Source of the DNA: Pseudomonas protegens
GTDB taxonomy: Bacteria; Pseudomonadota; Gammaproteobacteria; Pseudomonadales; Pseudomonadaceae
Assembly (NCBI RefSeq): GCF_013407925.2
Contig: NZ_CP060201.1
Coordinates: 4,449,001-4,513,000 of the forward strand
Length of the DNA stretch: 64,000 nucleotides
Reading direction: 5' to 3'
Below the pieces are notes generated by a model, which saw only the letters and a program-made list of their open reading frames with translations, was not told where the DNA came from and did not search any database. Shown here one piece after another: positions 49,070 through 58,845 of this stretch (position 1 is the stretch's first letter; each line of letters starts with the position of its first letter). Both the position numbers and the translations under genes were made by a program.

Positions 49070-49357
49070 ATGTCGCTGCAACTGATCTGGTCGATGTTCA
49101 ACGCCCATCCCGCCAAATTGATCAATCTGCTGGCCCTGTTGTTCGCCTGTCCGGGCAGCTGGTTGCTGCATGCCACCCGCCGCCGCGAGCAGCGAGCCCT
49201 GGCCAACCTGGCCACCCAGAGTGAAGACCGGGCCGTGGATCAGCCGCTGCTGATGCTGGACCCCGCCACTTTGCGCATCAATCGCTTCTTCTATCGTTTC
49301 GGCTTCGCCTGCCTGGGGCTGGCACTGCTGGTGTCCTGGATCAGCACGCGTTTCTGA
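49070..49357 (+). CDS. Small membrane protein
   Basis: Protein of 95 residues with two hydrophobic segments, about residues 17-33 (INLLALLFACPGSWLLHA) and 76-93 (FACLGLALLVSWIST). It is otherwise unknown. ATGs at 49067 and 49070 are both possible; the latter has better spacing to GAGG. Confidence 0.6.
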   Translation: MSLQLIWSMFNAHPAKLINLLALLFACPGSWLLHATRRREQRALANLATQSEDRAVDQPLLMLDPATLRINRFFYRFGFACLGLALLVSWISTRF

Positions 49358-49380
49358 TCCAGCCCGCAGCTGCAGAGACG

Positions 49381-49406
49381 ACAACGGCGCCCATGGGCGC
49401 CGTTGT
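49381..49406. terminator. Hairpin between convergent genes
   Basis: Perfect 12-base arms with a two-base AT loop. The palindrome serves the small membrane protein gene and the acyltransferase gene. The T-run is absent. Confidence 0.6.
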
Positions 49407-49423
49407 GCGTTGCGGGGCCGCGC

Positions 49424-50590
49424 TTACAGCGGCAGGCCGGCCTTGACCCGGTACTGGTTGCGTACCGGATTGGCGTATTGCAGCACCAGATAAGGGCGGT
49501 GCTCCGGCGGGCAGGCATCCAGTCGGCGCTGCCATTCTTCCTTGGCCTTGGCCAGTTCCTGCGCCGGGAACACCTCGGCGGCGGCCGGAACCTGCAGTTG
49601 CGGATCGGCGTCGCTCCACTGGGCGTAGGCCAGGTAGTGCACCGGGAACAGGCGGTAGCCGCCGAGAATCTGCCGGTCCATTTCCACCGCCAGTTGCTTG
49701 GTGTCGTCGAACAGGGCGCTGATGGGGGCGGCGAAGTTCACATGGACCCGCCCCTTGTAGCCGGTGATGCCCTTGGCGATGCTCACGTCGTCCTCGCCGG
49801 GGGCCTTGGTGTAGCTGCCGGTGGTGGCGCGGATATACAGCTCGCGAGCCTTGGCCTGATCGCAAGGGTCGTATTCGTAGCTGATGGACACCGGGGTCAG
49901 GTTCAGCGAGCGGATCACCTCGGCAAACGGCTCGTCCTTGCGGCTCATGTGGAACATCTTGAGGATGGCCGACTCGGTGCGGTCATCGCCATCCTTGGCC
50001 CGGCCTTCGGCCTGGGCGATCCAGATCGACTGGCCGTCGTTGCGGATCGAGTGGTTGATATAGGCCGAGAGCAATTGATAGGCCGCGAGTTTTTCCCGAC
50101 GACCGCTGATGGAGCGGTGCACGATGAAACTCTTGTTCAGGCGCATCAGGTCGCTGACAAACGGCTTCTGCAGCAGGTTGTCGCCAATGGCGATGCGTGG
50201 CGTCGGCAGGCCGGCGTGGTAAACCGCGTAGTTGACGAAGGCCGGGTCCATGACGATGTCGCGATGGTTGGCCAGGAACACATAGGCGGTGCCCGACTTG
50301 AGCTGCTCGACGCCGGTGTAGGTCACGCCGTCGGTAGCGCGTTCGATGGTGTGGTCGACGTAGAACTCGACCTTGTCCTGCAACGTGGCCACGGAAGTGA
50401 CCCCGGCGAACTCGCGGCGCAGGCGATGGGCGATCAGGGGTTTGAGCAGCCAGCCGAACGTGTTGGCAAAACGCGGGAAGCGAAAGTGGGTGAGGATATC
50501 TAGAAACGCCTTGTCGCTGAGCAGCCGGGCCAGCACCGCTGGTACTTCGCTGTCGTGGTAAGGTCGGATGGCATCGAATTCGCCCATCAT
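49424..50590 (-). CDS. Glycerol-phosphate acyltransferase family protein
   Basis: PlsC/PlsB-superfamily protein of 388 residues. The acyltransferase block reads YVFLANHRDIVMDPAFVNY. The expected HX4D is here H109-X5-D115, a one-residue insertion. Other family features are present: FIVHRSISGRRE (third motif-like) and IWIAQAEGRAKDG (glycine/Pro motif equivalent). It is probably a lysophospholipid or glycerol-phosphate acyltransferase; the exact substrate is unknown. The ATG at 50590 is preceded by AGAGAG. Confidence 0.7.
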   Translation of the reverse strand: MMGEFDAIRPYHDSEVPAVLARLLSDKAFLDILTHFRFPRFANTFGWLLKPLIAHRLRREFAGVTSVATLQDKVEFYVDHTIERATDGVTYTGVEQLKSGTAYVFLANHRDIVMDPAFVNYAVYHAGLPTPRIAIGDNLLQKPFVSDLMRLNKSFIVHRSISGRREKLAAYQLLSAYINHSIRNDGQSIWIAQAEGRAKDGDDRTESAILKMFHMSRKDEPFAEVIRSLNLTPVSISYEYDPCDQAKARELYIRATTGSYTKAPGEDDVSIAKGITGYKGRVHVNFAAPISALFDDTKQLAVEMDRQILGGYRLFPVHYLAYAQWSDADPQLQVPAAAEVFPAQELAKAKEEWQRRLDACPPEHRPYLVLQYANPVRNQYRVKAGLPL

Positions 50591-50730
50591 GCTCTCTTGT
50601 TAGAAACGGCTAGGGTAAGTAAAGGTTCGGATCGAAAAAAGGCCGGGCGCGGTCTGAAAACTCGGCTCAGACAAAAAAAGCCCTGCAAATAGACCGGCGA
50701 TTATACGCATAAGTCACTCTGGAGACGGCG

Positions 50731-50913
50731 ATGCTGGAAACCGACCATTATCAGTGCCCTTACTGTGGCGAACAGGCGGAAGCGGTTCTGGACCTGTCCG
50801 CGGGCGACCAGACCTACATTGAAGACTGCCCGGTCTGCTGCCGGCCGATAGTCTTTACGCTGCAGACCGATGGCCGGGAATGGATGCTCGACGTGCACAG
50901 TGAAAACGACTGA
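50731..50913 (+). CDS. CPXCG motif-containing cysteine-rich protein
   Basis: Small protein of 60 residues with CPYCG at residues 8-12 and CPVCC at about 36-40, probably one zinc site. GGAG lies before the ATG. Function is unknown. It is followed 15 bases later by a DUF2007 gene, probably as one operon. Confidence 0.8.
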   Translation: MLETDHYQCPYCGEQAEAVLDLSAGDQTYIEDCPVCCRPIVFTLQTDGREWMLDVHSEND

Positions 50914-50928
50914 CGGGGAGAGGCTCTC

Positions 50929-51189
50929 ATGCAGCGCATCTACGAGCCGGAAAACCTGATGGAAGGCGAGTTGCTCCAGAGCATGCTGGCCAGCGAGGGC
51001 ATCGAGTCCCACCTCCAGGGGCGCGACCTGCTCGGCGGGGCCGGGGAGCTGCCGTTGTTCGGGTTGCTGGGGCTGTCGGTACACGACCATCAGGCGCAGC
51101 AGGCGCGTGCGCTGATCGCTGCGTACAATGCGGCCCTGCCATTGCCCTTTGACGAGCCGGACAATTTTGCCGGGGTGCTGGTCTGTTAG
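50929..51189 (+). CDS. DUF2007 domain protein
   Basis: Protein of 86 residues with the DUF2007 (putative signal-transducing) pattern: MQRIYEPENLMEGELLQSML, then IESHLQGRDL and LPLFGLLGLSVHDHQAQQA. GGAGAGG precedes the ATG. Function is unknown. Confidence 0.8.
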   Translation: MQRIYEPENLMEGELLQSMLASEGIESHLQGRDLLGGAGELPLFGLLGLSVHDHQAQQARALIAAYNAALPLPFDEPDNFAGVLVC

Positions 51190-51224
51190 GCTGAGCGCCG
51201 ATTTGCCGAGAGTTGTATTGCCCA

Positions 51225-51845
51225 ATGTGTGGACGTTATGCCCTGTTTCGCTGGAACCCCGCCTTCGCCGCCTTGCCGGGATTTCCCGAGGATCAGCGCG
51301 CGCAGTGGAATATCTCGCCCAATGATTCGGTGCTGATCCAGCGCGCGGAAAACGGCCAGCGCACCCTGGCCCGGGCCCGTTGGGGGCTGACCCCGGCCTG
51401 GCTGACCGACCTGTCGCGTACCCCGGCCCATGCCCGGGCGGAAACCCTGGCCGAGCAGCCGATGTTTCGCCAGGCGTTTCGCGAGCGGCGTTGCCTGCTG
51501 CCGGCCAACGGTTTCTATGAGTGGCGGGGTGGCAGCCGCAAGCGGCCTTACTGGCTGACGCCGGGGGAGGGTTCGTCGATCTTCTTTGCCGCGATCTGGG
51601 AGGCCTACCCGGTGCAGGAGCAGGTCTGGCTGAGCACCGCGGTGGTGACCCAGGCGGCGGCCAATCTGCGCCGCCCGCTGATCCTCGATGCCGCCGGCCA
51701 GGACGCCTGGCTCGATCCCGAAACCCCATTGCATGCCCTGCAAGCCTTGCTCGCCAGCCCGCCCGCCGCCTTGCGCGAGCGGGTCCTGGCCAATCTGGTC
51801 AACGACCCCAAGCTCAACGGCCCCGAGTGCCTGACCCCTGCCTGA
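51225..51845 (+). CDS. SRAP/YedK family protein with altered active site
   Basis: SOS-response-associated peptidase family (HMCES/YedK), which cross-links abasic sites in single-stranded DNA through Cys2. The 206 residues retain MCGRYALF (Cys2), Glu99 in GFYEW and the WGLTP motif. Two usual residues differ: the Asn of NARSET is His69 (HARAET), and the His of the IHxRMP motif is Asn147 (ANLRRP). The Cys2 thiazolidine link may still form, but release or ring opening could be changed. Similar substitutions are remembered in other pseudomonads, so it is likely a subfamily. The start is at 51225, since Met must be removed to expose Cys2. Confidence 0.8.
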   Translation: MCGRYALFRWNPAFAALPGFPEDQRAQWNISPNDSVLIQRAENGQRTLARARWGLTPAWLTDLSRTPAHARAETLAEQPMFRQAFRERRCLLPANGFYEWRGGSRKRPYWLTPGEGSSIFFAAIWEAYPVQEQVWLSTAVVTQAAANLRRPLILDAAGQDAWLDPETPLHALQALLASPPAALRERVLANLVNDPKLNGPECLTPA

Positions 51846-51966
51846 CTGGCCGGCCAAGGGCGCTGATTGCAGGAGCTGGCTGTAGGAGCGTGCAGGCCAG
51901 CGAAGAGGCCCTTGAGAGCGTCTTCGCCGAGCGGCCAGATTCTGCGCGGGGAGGCGTGTCGCCGGG

Positions 51967-54108
51967 TTACACCTTGAACTGATTGATCAGGCGCCGTTGC
52001 TGTTCCGCCAGCTTGGTCAGCCCGGCGCTGGCCGCGCTGGACTCGTCGGCACCGCCGGCCACTTCATTGGCCACCTGGCCGATGTTGATCACATTGCGGT
52101 TGATGTCTTCGGCCACGGCGCTCTGCTCCTCGGCGGCGCTGGCGATCTGGGTGTTCATGTCGTTGATCACCGACACGGCCTGAGTGATGGTTTCCAGGGC
52201 CTGGGCAGCCTTGGCCGCATGCTCCACGCTCTGGTCGGTCTTGTGCTGGCTGTCCTCCATGACCCGCACCACTTCCCGGGTGCCCTGCTGCAGTTGCTGG
52301 ATCATCGACTGGATTTCTTCCGTGGCCTGCTGGGTCTTCTGCGCCAGGTTGCGTACCTCGTCGGCGACCACGGCAAAGCCGCGACCCTGTTCGCCGGCTC
52401 GGGCTGCCTCGATCGCCGCGTTGAGGGCCAGCAGATTGGTCTGTTCGGCGATGCCGCGAATGGCGATGAGGATGGCGTTGATGTTCTCGCTGTCCTTGGC
52501 CAGGGTTTGCACCACGCCCACCGCGCGGCCGATTTCCTCGGCCAGGGCGCCAATGGCGCTGGAGGTGTCGCGCACGATCTGCATGCCCTGGCTGGCGGCC
52601 TGGTCGGCATGGCTGGCGGCTTGTGCGGCCTGGGTCGCATTGCGTGCGACGTCCTGGGCGGTGGCGGTCATTTCATGCACCGCGGTGGCCACCTGATCGA
52701 TTTCCACCATTTGCTTGTGCACGCCCTGGTTGGTGCGAATGGCGATGTCGGCGGTGTGTTCCGAGGAGTCGCTGACGCTCTGCACCGAGGTCACCACCTG
52801 GCTGATCATCGCCTGCAGCTTGGCCAGGAAGGTATTGAAGCCCTTGGCGATCGAACCCAGCTCGTCGGCGCGGTCGCTGGTCAGGCGCCGGGTCAGGTCG
52901 CCTTCGCCCTGGGCGATGTCGTCGAGCATGGCCACCATCTGCCGCAGCGGCCGGGCGATGCCATGGCCCACCAGCCAGATCACCAGCAGGCCGAGGCCGG
53001 CAATCAGCAGGCCGACCATGGCCATGCCGAATGTATCGGCCTTGCGCTGTTGCGCCAGATCGTTCTGCAGGGCGTTCAGATCGGCCATCACCGCCCCCAG
53101 GGGCAGTTGCAGCATCAGGGTCCAGTTGGCGTCGGTCTGGCCGATGCCGAACGGCAGGTACAGGGCGATCTTGCCATTGGCCTGGTCGACGTTGTAGGTC
53201 ACTTCGCCGCGCTTGAGGCTGGACAGCCTGGCCACCGCGTCTGGGGGCAGTACATCGCTGACCTTCTCGCCGAACTTGCTCGAATCCTTGGTGTAGGCCA
53301 CCAAGCGAGCGTTGCCGCCGATCAGTGCCATCTCACCGGCACCGCTGTAGAGCTTCTGATTGGCGCCCACCAGCATGTCCTGGATGAAGTTCACCGACAG
53401 GTCGGCGCCGACAATGCCCTGGAACTTGCCGTTGAGCAGAATCGGCTGAATAAAGGAGGCGAGCATCACCACCTTGTCGCCGACCTTGTACGGGGCGGGG
53501 TCGATGACGCACGGCTTGAGGCTGTCCTTGGAGCACAGGTAGTACTCGCTGGTGCGCACGCCGGTGGAGAGCAGGGTCCGATCGTTGACGTCGGCCAGTT
53601 TGTCCAGGCCCAGGCTGCCGTCTTCGTTGCGGAACCACCAGGGCAGGAAGCGGCCATTGGCCGCGTCGATGCCCACCATCGAGGTGCCGACATAGGCCGC
53701 GTCGTTGTGGTCGATGGCGTTGGGCTCCCAGCCGATGTAGGCGCCGAGGATCTTCGGGTTCTGGGTGACGTTTTCCTTGACCAGTGCGATCAGTTGTTCG
53801 CGGCTCAGGCTGAGGCCAGCGTGGCCTTGCGCATCCGCAGTGCCCAGCAGGGCATTGACCCGCACCAGGCCGCCGGCAATCAGCAGTGGCGCTTCGAGTT
53901 CTCGCTGGATCTGGCTGACCTGGGTCTGGGCCAGGCCGCTCAGGCGCTGCTCGATCACTTGCTCGAACTGGGTCTGGGTGCGCTCTTGCACCATGTGCTG
54001 GGTCCTGGCCCCGGAGAACAGGGCGTACAGCACCAGGGCTGCAACCACGCTGAGGACGATGGTTCCGGCCAGGGCGGCCACGGAAAACTGGATCGACTTG
54101 AACTTCAT
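51967..54108 (-). CDS. Methyl-accepting chemotaxis protein, dCache type (TlpQ/McpU-like)
   Basis: Chemoreceptor of 713 residues. TM1 is near 10-32 ([20 protein letters not shown]). A dCache periplasmic domain (about 40-380) shows [15 protein letters not shown] and [20 protein letters not shown]2, HAMP and a signalling domain with [18 protein letters not shown] follow. The length and domain order resemble TlpQ of P. aeruginosa and McpU of P. putida, which sense polyamines and histamine. That would match the polyamine transporter at 3184-7106. The ligand assignment is tentative. The start at 54108 removes a 21-residue extension. Confidence 0.85.
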   Translation of the reverse strand: MKFKSIQFSVAALAGTIVLSVVAALVLYALFSGARTQHMVQERTQTQFEQVIEQRLSGLAQTQVSQIQRELEAPLLIAGGLVRVNALLGTADAQGHAGLSLSREQLIALVKENVTQNPKILGAYIGWEPNAIDHNDAAYVGTSMVGIDAANGRFLPWWFRNEDGSLGLDKLADVNDRTLLSTGVRTSEYYLCSKDSLKPCVIDPAPYKVGDKVVMLASFIQPILLNGKFQGIVGADLSVNFIQDMLVGANQKLYSGAGEMALIGGNARLVAYTKDSSKFGEKVSDVLPPDAVARLSSLKRGEVTYNVDQANGKIALYLPFGIGQTDANWTLMLQLPLGAVMADLNALQNDLAQQRKADTFGMAMVGLLIAGLGLLVIWLVGHGIARPLRQMVAMLDDIAQGEGDLTRRLTSDRADELGSIAKGFNTFLAKLQAMISQVVTSVQSVSDSSEHTADIAIRTNQGVHKQMVEIDQVATAVHEMTATAQDVARNATQAAQAASHADQAASQGMQIVRDTSSAIGALAEEIGRAVGVVQTLAKDSENINAILIAIRGIAEQTNLLALNAAIEAARAGEQGRGFAVVADEVRNLAQKTQQATEEIQSMIQQLQQGTREVVRVMEDSQHKTDQSVEHAAKAAQALETITQAVSVINDMNTQIASAAEEQSAVAEDINRNVINIGQVANEVAGGADESSAASAGLTKLAEQQRRLINQFKV

Positions 54109-54379
54109 AGAGGCTCCGGGCGCAGGAATTGAGGTCTGCCGTGCTGTATCGGCCGCAGCCTCACCGGTCATTAGCCTGGAGAGGAGAAATGACTGTTTCA
54201 GAGGGTTAAAGGTCGTTATTGATGGGGGTGTGATGCAGGCCGTTGGCGGCCTCGGGCGAAATGTGAAGTTTTTTCGTCAGGCTCTGGATGTATCTGAATT
54301 GCGACTGAATGCGTGTTTTGCATCTGGCGCGGATACAGTTCCGCCCTTAGGATACGCGCCATGTTTTCAGGGAGGTTTC

Positions 54380-55201
54380 ATGATGAAGAAGTCGTTACTG
54401 GTGTGTGCGCTGAGCGCTGCCGTTCTCCTGACCGGTTGTGAAACGGTCAATACCACCAGCGGTGGCGTGGTGGGGGTGGATCGCAAGCAGTCCATGTTCA
54501 GCATGGTGTCCAGTGCTGAAGTCAACCAGTCCTATGCCCAGTCCTATCAACAGACTCTGGGTGAGGCCAGCAGCCAGGGCGTGCTGGACAAGACCAGTGC
54601 CAATGCCAAGCGCCTGCAGGTCATTGCCAACCGCCTGATCGCACAGGCGCCGACCTTTCGCCCCGACTGCGCGCAGTGGAAGTGGGAGGTCAACCTGATC
54701 AAGAGCGATGAGCTCAACGCCAACTGCGGTCCTGGCGGCAAGATCATTTTCTACTCCGGCCTGATCGAAAAACTGAAGCTGACCGACGATGAAATCGCCG
54801 CGGTCATGGGCCATGAGATCGCCCACGCCCTGCGCGAGCACGGTCGTGAAGCGATGTCCAAGCAATATGCAGTGGGTGCTGGCAAGCAGATCGCAACCCT
54901 GTTCGGTGTCTCGCAGGAAACCGTGGCCCTGGGTGACAACGGGGTGAACCTGCTGATGACCCTGCCCAACAGTCGCGAGAATGAAAACGAGGCGGACCTG
55001 ATCGGCCTGGAGCTGGCCGCGCGTGCCGGCTACAACCCGAACGCGGCTATCAGCCTGTGGAACAAGATGGGCCAGGCTGCCGGTGGTTCCGCGCCGCCCG
55101 AGTTCATGAGCACTCACCCGGCTTCCACCAGCCGAATCGCTTCCTTGCAGGCGGCGATTCCGAAGGTGATGCCTCTGTATGAGCAGGCCAAGAAGTCCTG
55201 A
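54380..55201 (+). CDS. M48 family metalloprotease lipoprotein
   Basis: Outer-membrane zinc metalloprotease of 273 residues, LoiP/YcaL-like. The lipobox LTGC has Cys20. The zinc motif HEIAH is at 145-149, with the third ligand Glu in ENENEADLIGLE near 207-213. Such proteins process outer-membrane proteins or assist BamA quality control. GGAGG precedes the ATG at 54380. It is divergent from the chemoreceptor. Confidence 0.88.
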   Translation: MMKKSLLVCALSAAVLLTGCETVNTTSGGVVGVDRKQSMFSMVSSAEVNQSYAQSYQQTLGEASSQGVLDKTSANAKRLQVIANRLIAQAPTFRPDCAQWKWEVNLIKSDELNANCGPGGKIIFYSGLIEKLKLTDDEIAAVMGHEIAHALREHGREAMSKQYAVGAGKQIATLFGVSQETVALGDNGVNLLMTLPNSRENENEADLIGLELAARAGYNPNAAISLWNKMGQAAGGSAPPEFMSTHPASTSRIASLQAAIPKVMPLYEQAKKS

Positions 55202-55229
55202 TCCATCGCTGCATTTTCGCTGACGCTTT

Positions 55230-55279
55230 CGCCGGCAAGCCGGCTCCTACAGGTTGTGTAGGAGCCGGTTTGCCGGCGA
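55230..55279. repeat. Inverted REP doublet (BIME-like)
   Basis: Two REP palindromes in opposite orientation (core GCCGGCAAGCCGGCTCCTACA and its near inverse) separated by about seven bases, between convergent genes. They form a long hairpin that can act as an mRNA end. Confidence 0.8.
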
Positions 55280-55285
55280 TTTCGT

Positions 55286-55873
55286 TTATAGCCAGCCGCT
55301 GATCTGCATGGCCTTGTACACCGCCACCACGGCGAGGATGAAGAAGGCCGACGCCGCCAGGCGACGAATCAGGGTCAGGGGCAGTTTGTCCGCGGCGAAG
55401 TTGCCCGCCAGCACCACCGGCACGTTGGCAATCAGCATGCCCAGGGTGGTGCCGATGATCACCAGCCACAGGTCCGGATACTGCGCCGCCAGCATGACGG
55501 TAGCGACCTGGGTCTTGTCACCGATTTCCGCCAGGAAGAAAGCGATCAGGGTCGTGAGGAAAGGCCCGAACTTGCGTGCAGTTGTGGCTTCATCGTCATC
55601 CATCTTGTCCGGCACCAGGGTCCACAGGGCGGTGGCGGTGAAGCTGGCGGCCAGGATCCAGTGCAGGGTCGCATCCGAGAAGAAACTGCCGAACCAGGCA
55701 CCTACCGCACCGGCGGCCGCGTGGTTGGCCAGGGTCGCGGCGACGATGCCGGCGATGATCGGCCAGGGTTTGCGAAAGCGCGCGGCAAGAATCAGGGCGA
55801 GCAGTTGCGTCTTGTCGCCGATTTCGGCCAAGGCAACGATTGCGGTGGGAACGAGGAGAGAATCCAGCATCAT
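55286..55873 (-). CDS. TMEM165/GDT1 family manganese exporter
   Basis: Membrane transporter of 195 residues with two copies of the ExGDKT motif: EIGDKTQLLAL and EIGDKTQVATV, in about six membrane segments. Members of the family move Mn2+ (MneA-type) out of the cell. The ATG at 55873 follows AGGAAA. A yybP-ykoY Mn2+ riboswitch precedes it, confirming manganese control. Confidence 0.9.
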   Translation of the reverse strand: MMLDSLLVPTAIVALAEIGDKTQLLALILAARFRKPWPIIAGIVAATLANHAAAGAVGAWFGSFFSDATLHWILAASFTATALWTLVPDKMDDDEATTARKFGPFLTTLIAFFLAEIGDKTQVATVMLAAQYPDLWLVIIGTTLGMLIANVPVVLAGNFAADKLPLTLIRRLAASAFFILAVVAVYKAMQISGWL

Positions 55874-55944
55874 CAGGGTTTTCCTAAGGGGCGGGTCGAC
55901 ACGGCTATGACACGTACAGCCTTCCCGCCCCGGGTAAGGTGTGC

Positions 55945-56085
55945 GTGTCATAGGTCTTGTCAAACCCTGCGGTCCGTCTGTGCGGACTCTTGGGTCGCAT
56001 GCGCCATGGTCTGAGGACCAAGTATGTTGACGCATGCCGGACGAGCGTGGCGCTCGTGGGAGACTACTCCCCTAGGACGGAGCGG
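55945..56085 (-). promoter_or_regulatory. yybP-ykoY manganese riboswitch
   Basis: On the minus strand the two conserved parts are seen: GGGGAGTAG (56064-56072) and GTCAACATACT (56021-56031), with stems between them. Downstream are a 10-base hairpin (CTATGACACG at 55944-55953 with its inverse at 55904-55913) and GGGGCGGG (55925-55932), complementary to CCCGCCCC just before the ribosome-binding site (55888-55895). This is a plausible expression platform for translational control. Boundaries are approximate. Confidence 0.88.
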
Positions 56086-56135
56086 ATTCTGCCTAGGCAA
56101 AATCCATTCGGCAAGCCTTGTTTGCGAAAACCATC

Positions 56136-57134
56136 TCAGCCGCGCTTGGCCCGGTAAATCCGGAAACCCTGGCCTTCGGCTTTGATCGCGCACGGCCCCA
56201 GGTGCTCTTCGATCAGCGGCTGGTAGCGCAGGAAGCTGTTGGCAACTACCCGTAGTTCGCCGCCTTTTTGCAGATGTTTGGCCGCTTTTCGCAGCAGGTT
56301 TTCTGTGGCTTGGTAATCGGTGTGGACCCCGGTATGGAAGGGCGGGTTGGTCAGGATGCCGTTCAATTCCATGGGCGCGGCGTCGATGCCATCACCGGTC
56401 AGAACCTCGGCCAGCAGACCGTTGGCGGCCAGGGTCAGGCGGCTGCTGGCGGCGGCAAAGGCGTCCACATCCAGCAGGGTCACGCGGTTGTCCGGGTAAC
56501 GGCGTTTGACGGTGGCGCCCAGCACCCCGGCGCCACAGCCGAAGTCCAGCAGATGACCGGCGGGCAGGTGATCCAGATGCTCCAGCAGCAACGCGGTGCC
56601 GCGATCCAGGCGTCCATGGCTGAACACGCCCGGCAGGCTGACGACTGTCAACGGACCTTCAGCCAGGGGCAGCTCGTATTCCTGGGCCAGGCTCTCCAGC
56701 GCCACCGGTTCGGGAGCGTTGGCGACCGTGACCTGCCACAGCTGGCAGTGGCGCGCGCTGTCGAGCTTGCGCGGCTTGCCGAAGGGGTTGAGTTGCTTGG
56801 CGGCGCTTTCCACGCCGCTGCGTTTCTCGCCCACCAGGTACAACTCGCGCCCGGCCAGGCGTGAGGCCAGGGCATTGAGCAGGTAGTCGGTCAGGTCCTT
56901 GGACTTGGGCAGGAACAGTACCGCGCTGTCGAAGGGCTCGGCCGGTGCTTCTACACCAAAGTGACTGCGGCCTGGAAAACGCGCCTCCAGGGCTGCCTGA
57001 TCGCCAGCGTGCCAGCTCCAGCCCCGGGCGTTGGGCAGGCGGCCCAGCAGGTCGTCGGCGGCCAGGCCGGCCAGCAGCAGTGAGCCTTGAAACAATTCAG
57101 CCTGACGCAACAGTACTTCACTGCGTGTGTCCAT
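56136..57134 (-). CDS. rsmC: 16S rRNA (guanine1207-N2)-methyltransferase
   Basis: Modifies G1207 of 16S rRNA with SAM. The 332 residues show two duplicated halves. The SAM motif [15 protein letters not shown] and the catalytic NPPFH ([16 protein letters not shown]) are in the C-terminal half. It ends just upstream of the riboswitch, same direction. Confidence 0.92.
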   Translation of the reverse strand: MDTRSEVLLRQAELFQGSLLLAGLAADDLLGRLPNARGWSWHAGDQAALEARFPGRSHFGVEAPAEPFDSAVLFLPKSKDLTDYLLNALASRLAGRELYLVGEKRSGVESAAKQLNPFGKPRKLDSARHCQLWQVTVANAPEPVALESLAQEYELPLAEGPLTVVSLPGVFSHGRLDRGTALLLEHLDHLPAGHLLDFGCGAGVLGATVKRRYPDNRVTLLDVDAFAAASSRLTLAANGLLAEVLTGDGIDAAPMELNGILTNPPFHTGVHTDYQATENLLRKAAKHLQKGGELRVVANSFLRYQPLIEEHLGPCAIKAEGQGFRIYRAKRG

Positions 57135-57165
57135 GATCCGCCCCCGAAAAAAGTGGCGAAGTTTA

Positions 57166-58131
57166 TCAACTCACGACCCGCAGCGGGGCGCCGCTGAAGA
57201 AGGCGCGGGCGTTTTCCGTCAGTTGGCCGACGATTCGCTGGCGCGCCTCGCGGCTGCCCCAGGCGTTGTGCGGGGTGACGATCAGGCGCGGGATATCACC
57301 GGCCAGCAGCGGATTGCCGTTCACCGGCGGTTCGACGCTCAGCACGTCGGTGGCCGCGCCGCCCAGATGGCCGCTGCGCAGTGCGTCGGCCAGGGCCTGT
57401 TCGTCGATCAGGCCACCGCGGGCGGTGTTGACCACCAGGGCGCCGGGCTTGAGCAGGGCCAGTTCCCGGGCACCGATGAAGTGGCGGGTGTGTTCGTTGA
57501 GTGGGCAGTGCAGGGTCAGGGCATCCACCTGTGGCAGCAATTCCTCCAGCGGCAGGCGATCCGGCCGAGCCGGGCGTCCGGGGATCTGCCCCAATACCAC
57601 GCGCATGCCAAAGGCTTCGGCCAGGCGCGCCACGGCGCTGCCCAGTTCGCCATTGCCCAGCAGGCCGAGGGTCTTGCCCGCCAGTTCGATGATGGGGAAG
57701 TCCAGCAGGCAGAACTGCTTGGCTTGCTGCCAGCGGCCGGCGGCCACGGCTTGTTGGTAGTCGGCAACCCGAGTGGCGAGATTGAGCAGCAGCATCAGGG
57801 TGTGCTGGGCCACCGATGGCGTGCCGTAGCCCTGGCAGTTGCTGACACAGATGCCTTGCTGGCGGGCCGCGCTCAGATCGACATTGTTGGTGCCGGTGGC
57901 AGCCACCAGGATCAGTCGCAGATCGGGGCAGGCCGCCAGGGTTTCGGCGCTCAGGGCGACCTTGTTGCTGATGACCACCTGGGCGCCTTGCAGGCGCTCG
58001 ATCACCTGCTCCGCGGGGGTGTGGGCATGCAGTTGCAGGGGGCTGAAGCAGTGGTGCAGCGCACTCAGGTCCAGGTCGCCCAGGTCCAGCGAGCTGTGAT
58101 CGAGGAAGACGGCGCGGCGATTGTTGATCAT
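57166..58131 (-). CDS. D-2-hydroxyacid dehydrogenase (hydroxypyruvate/glycerate type)
   Basis: NAD(P)-dependent dehydrogenase of 321 residues. The Rossmann motif [19 protein letters not shown] and the catalytic Arg (NTARGGLID), Glu (SVEPP) and His (HNAWGS) are present. The family covers glycerate, glyoxylate/hydroxypyruvate and related reductases. Substrate is uncertain. The start at 58131 gives the family N-terminus. Confidence 0.85.
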   Translation of the reverse strand: MINNRRAVFLDHSSLDLGDLDLSALHHCFSPLQLHAHTPAEQVIERLQGAQVVISNKVALSAETLAACPDLRLILVAATGTNNVDLSAARQQGICVSNCQGYGTPSVAQHTLMLLLNLATRVADYQQAVAAGRWQQAKQFCLLDFPIIELAGKTLGLLGNGELGSAVARLAEAFGMRVVLGQIPGRPARPDRLPLEELLPQVDALTLHCPLNEHTRHFIGARELALLKPGALVVNTARGGLIDEQALADALRSGHLGGAATDVLSVEPPVNGNPLLAGDIPRLIVTPHNAWGSREARQRIVGQLTENARAFFSGAPLRVVS

Positions 58132-58215
58132 GAACTGTACCTTTTGCACGGGGGATCTAAGGCGTAATCTGCCGAGCCTAACAGATGAAATAATTAGACA
58201 TACACAGGAGCCTGC

Positions 58216-58845
58216 ATGTACCTCACCGAGTTCTTGACCGTTGCCCTGATCCACTTGCTGGCGGTGGCCAGCCCCGGCCCGGATTTCGCCGTGGTGGTGC
58301 GCGAAAGCGTGACCCACGGCCGTCGCGCCGGCACCTGGACCGCCCTGGGCGTGGGCTGCGCGATCTTCCTGCACGTGGGTTATTCACTGCTGGGAATCGG
58401 CCTGATCGTTTCCCAATCCATCGTGCTGTTCAACGCCCTGAAGTGGCTGGCGGCCGCCTACTTGCTGTACATCGGCTTCAAGGCCCTGCGCGCCCAACCG
58501 GCCAAGCCGGCGGCGGATGATCTGCACCAGGAGGAGGGCATTCGTACCGCTCGCGGGGCCTTTACTTCAGGCTTCGTGACCAATGGCCTGAACCCCAAGG
58601 CAACGCTGTTCTTCCTCTCGCTGTTCACCGTGGTGATCAACCCGCACACACCGCTGGCGATCCAGGCCGGTTACGGGGTGTACCTGGCGGCGGCTACTGC
58701 GCTCTGGTTCTGCCTGGTGGCGCTGCTATTCAGCCAGCAGCGGGTGCGTGCCGGCTTCGCCCGCATGGGCCACTGGTTCGACCGCACCATGGGCGCGGTG
58801 CTGATCGCCATCGGCGTGAAACTGGCCTTCACCGAGATGCATTGA
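58216..58845 (+). CDS. LysE family amino-acid exporter
   Basis: RhtB/LysE translocator of 209 residues with six membrane segments and the family motif ASPGPDFAVVVRES near the N-terminus, plus GFVTNGLNPKATLFFLSLF. Substrate is unknown. The end overlaps the convergent AraC gene by 17 bases. Confidence 0.88.
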   Translation: MYLTEFLTVALIHLLAVASPGPDFAVVVRESVTHGRRAGTWTALGVGCAIFLHVGYSLLGIGLIVSQSIVLFNALKWLAAAYLLYIGFKALRAQPAKPAADDLHQEEGIRTARGAFTSGFVTNGLNPKATLFFLSLFTVVINPHTPLAIQAGYGVYLAAATALWFCLVALLFSQQRVRAGFARMGHWFDRTMGAVLIAIGVKLAFTEMH

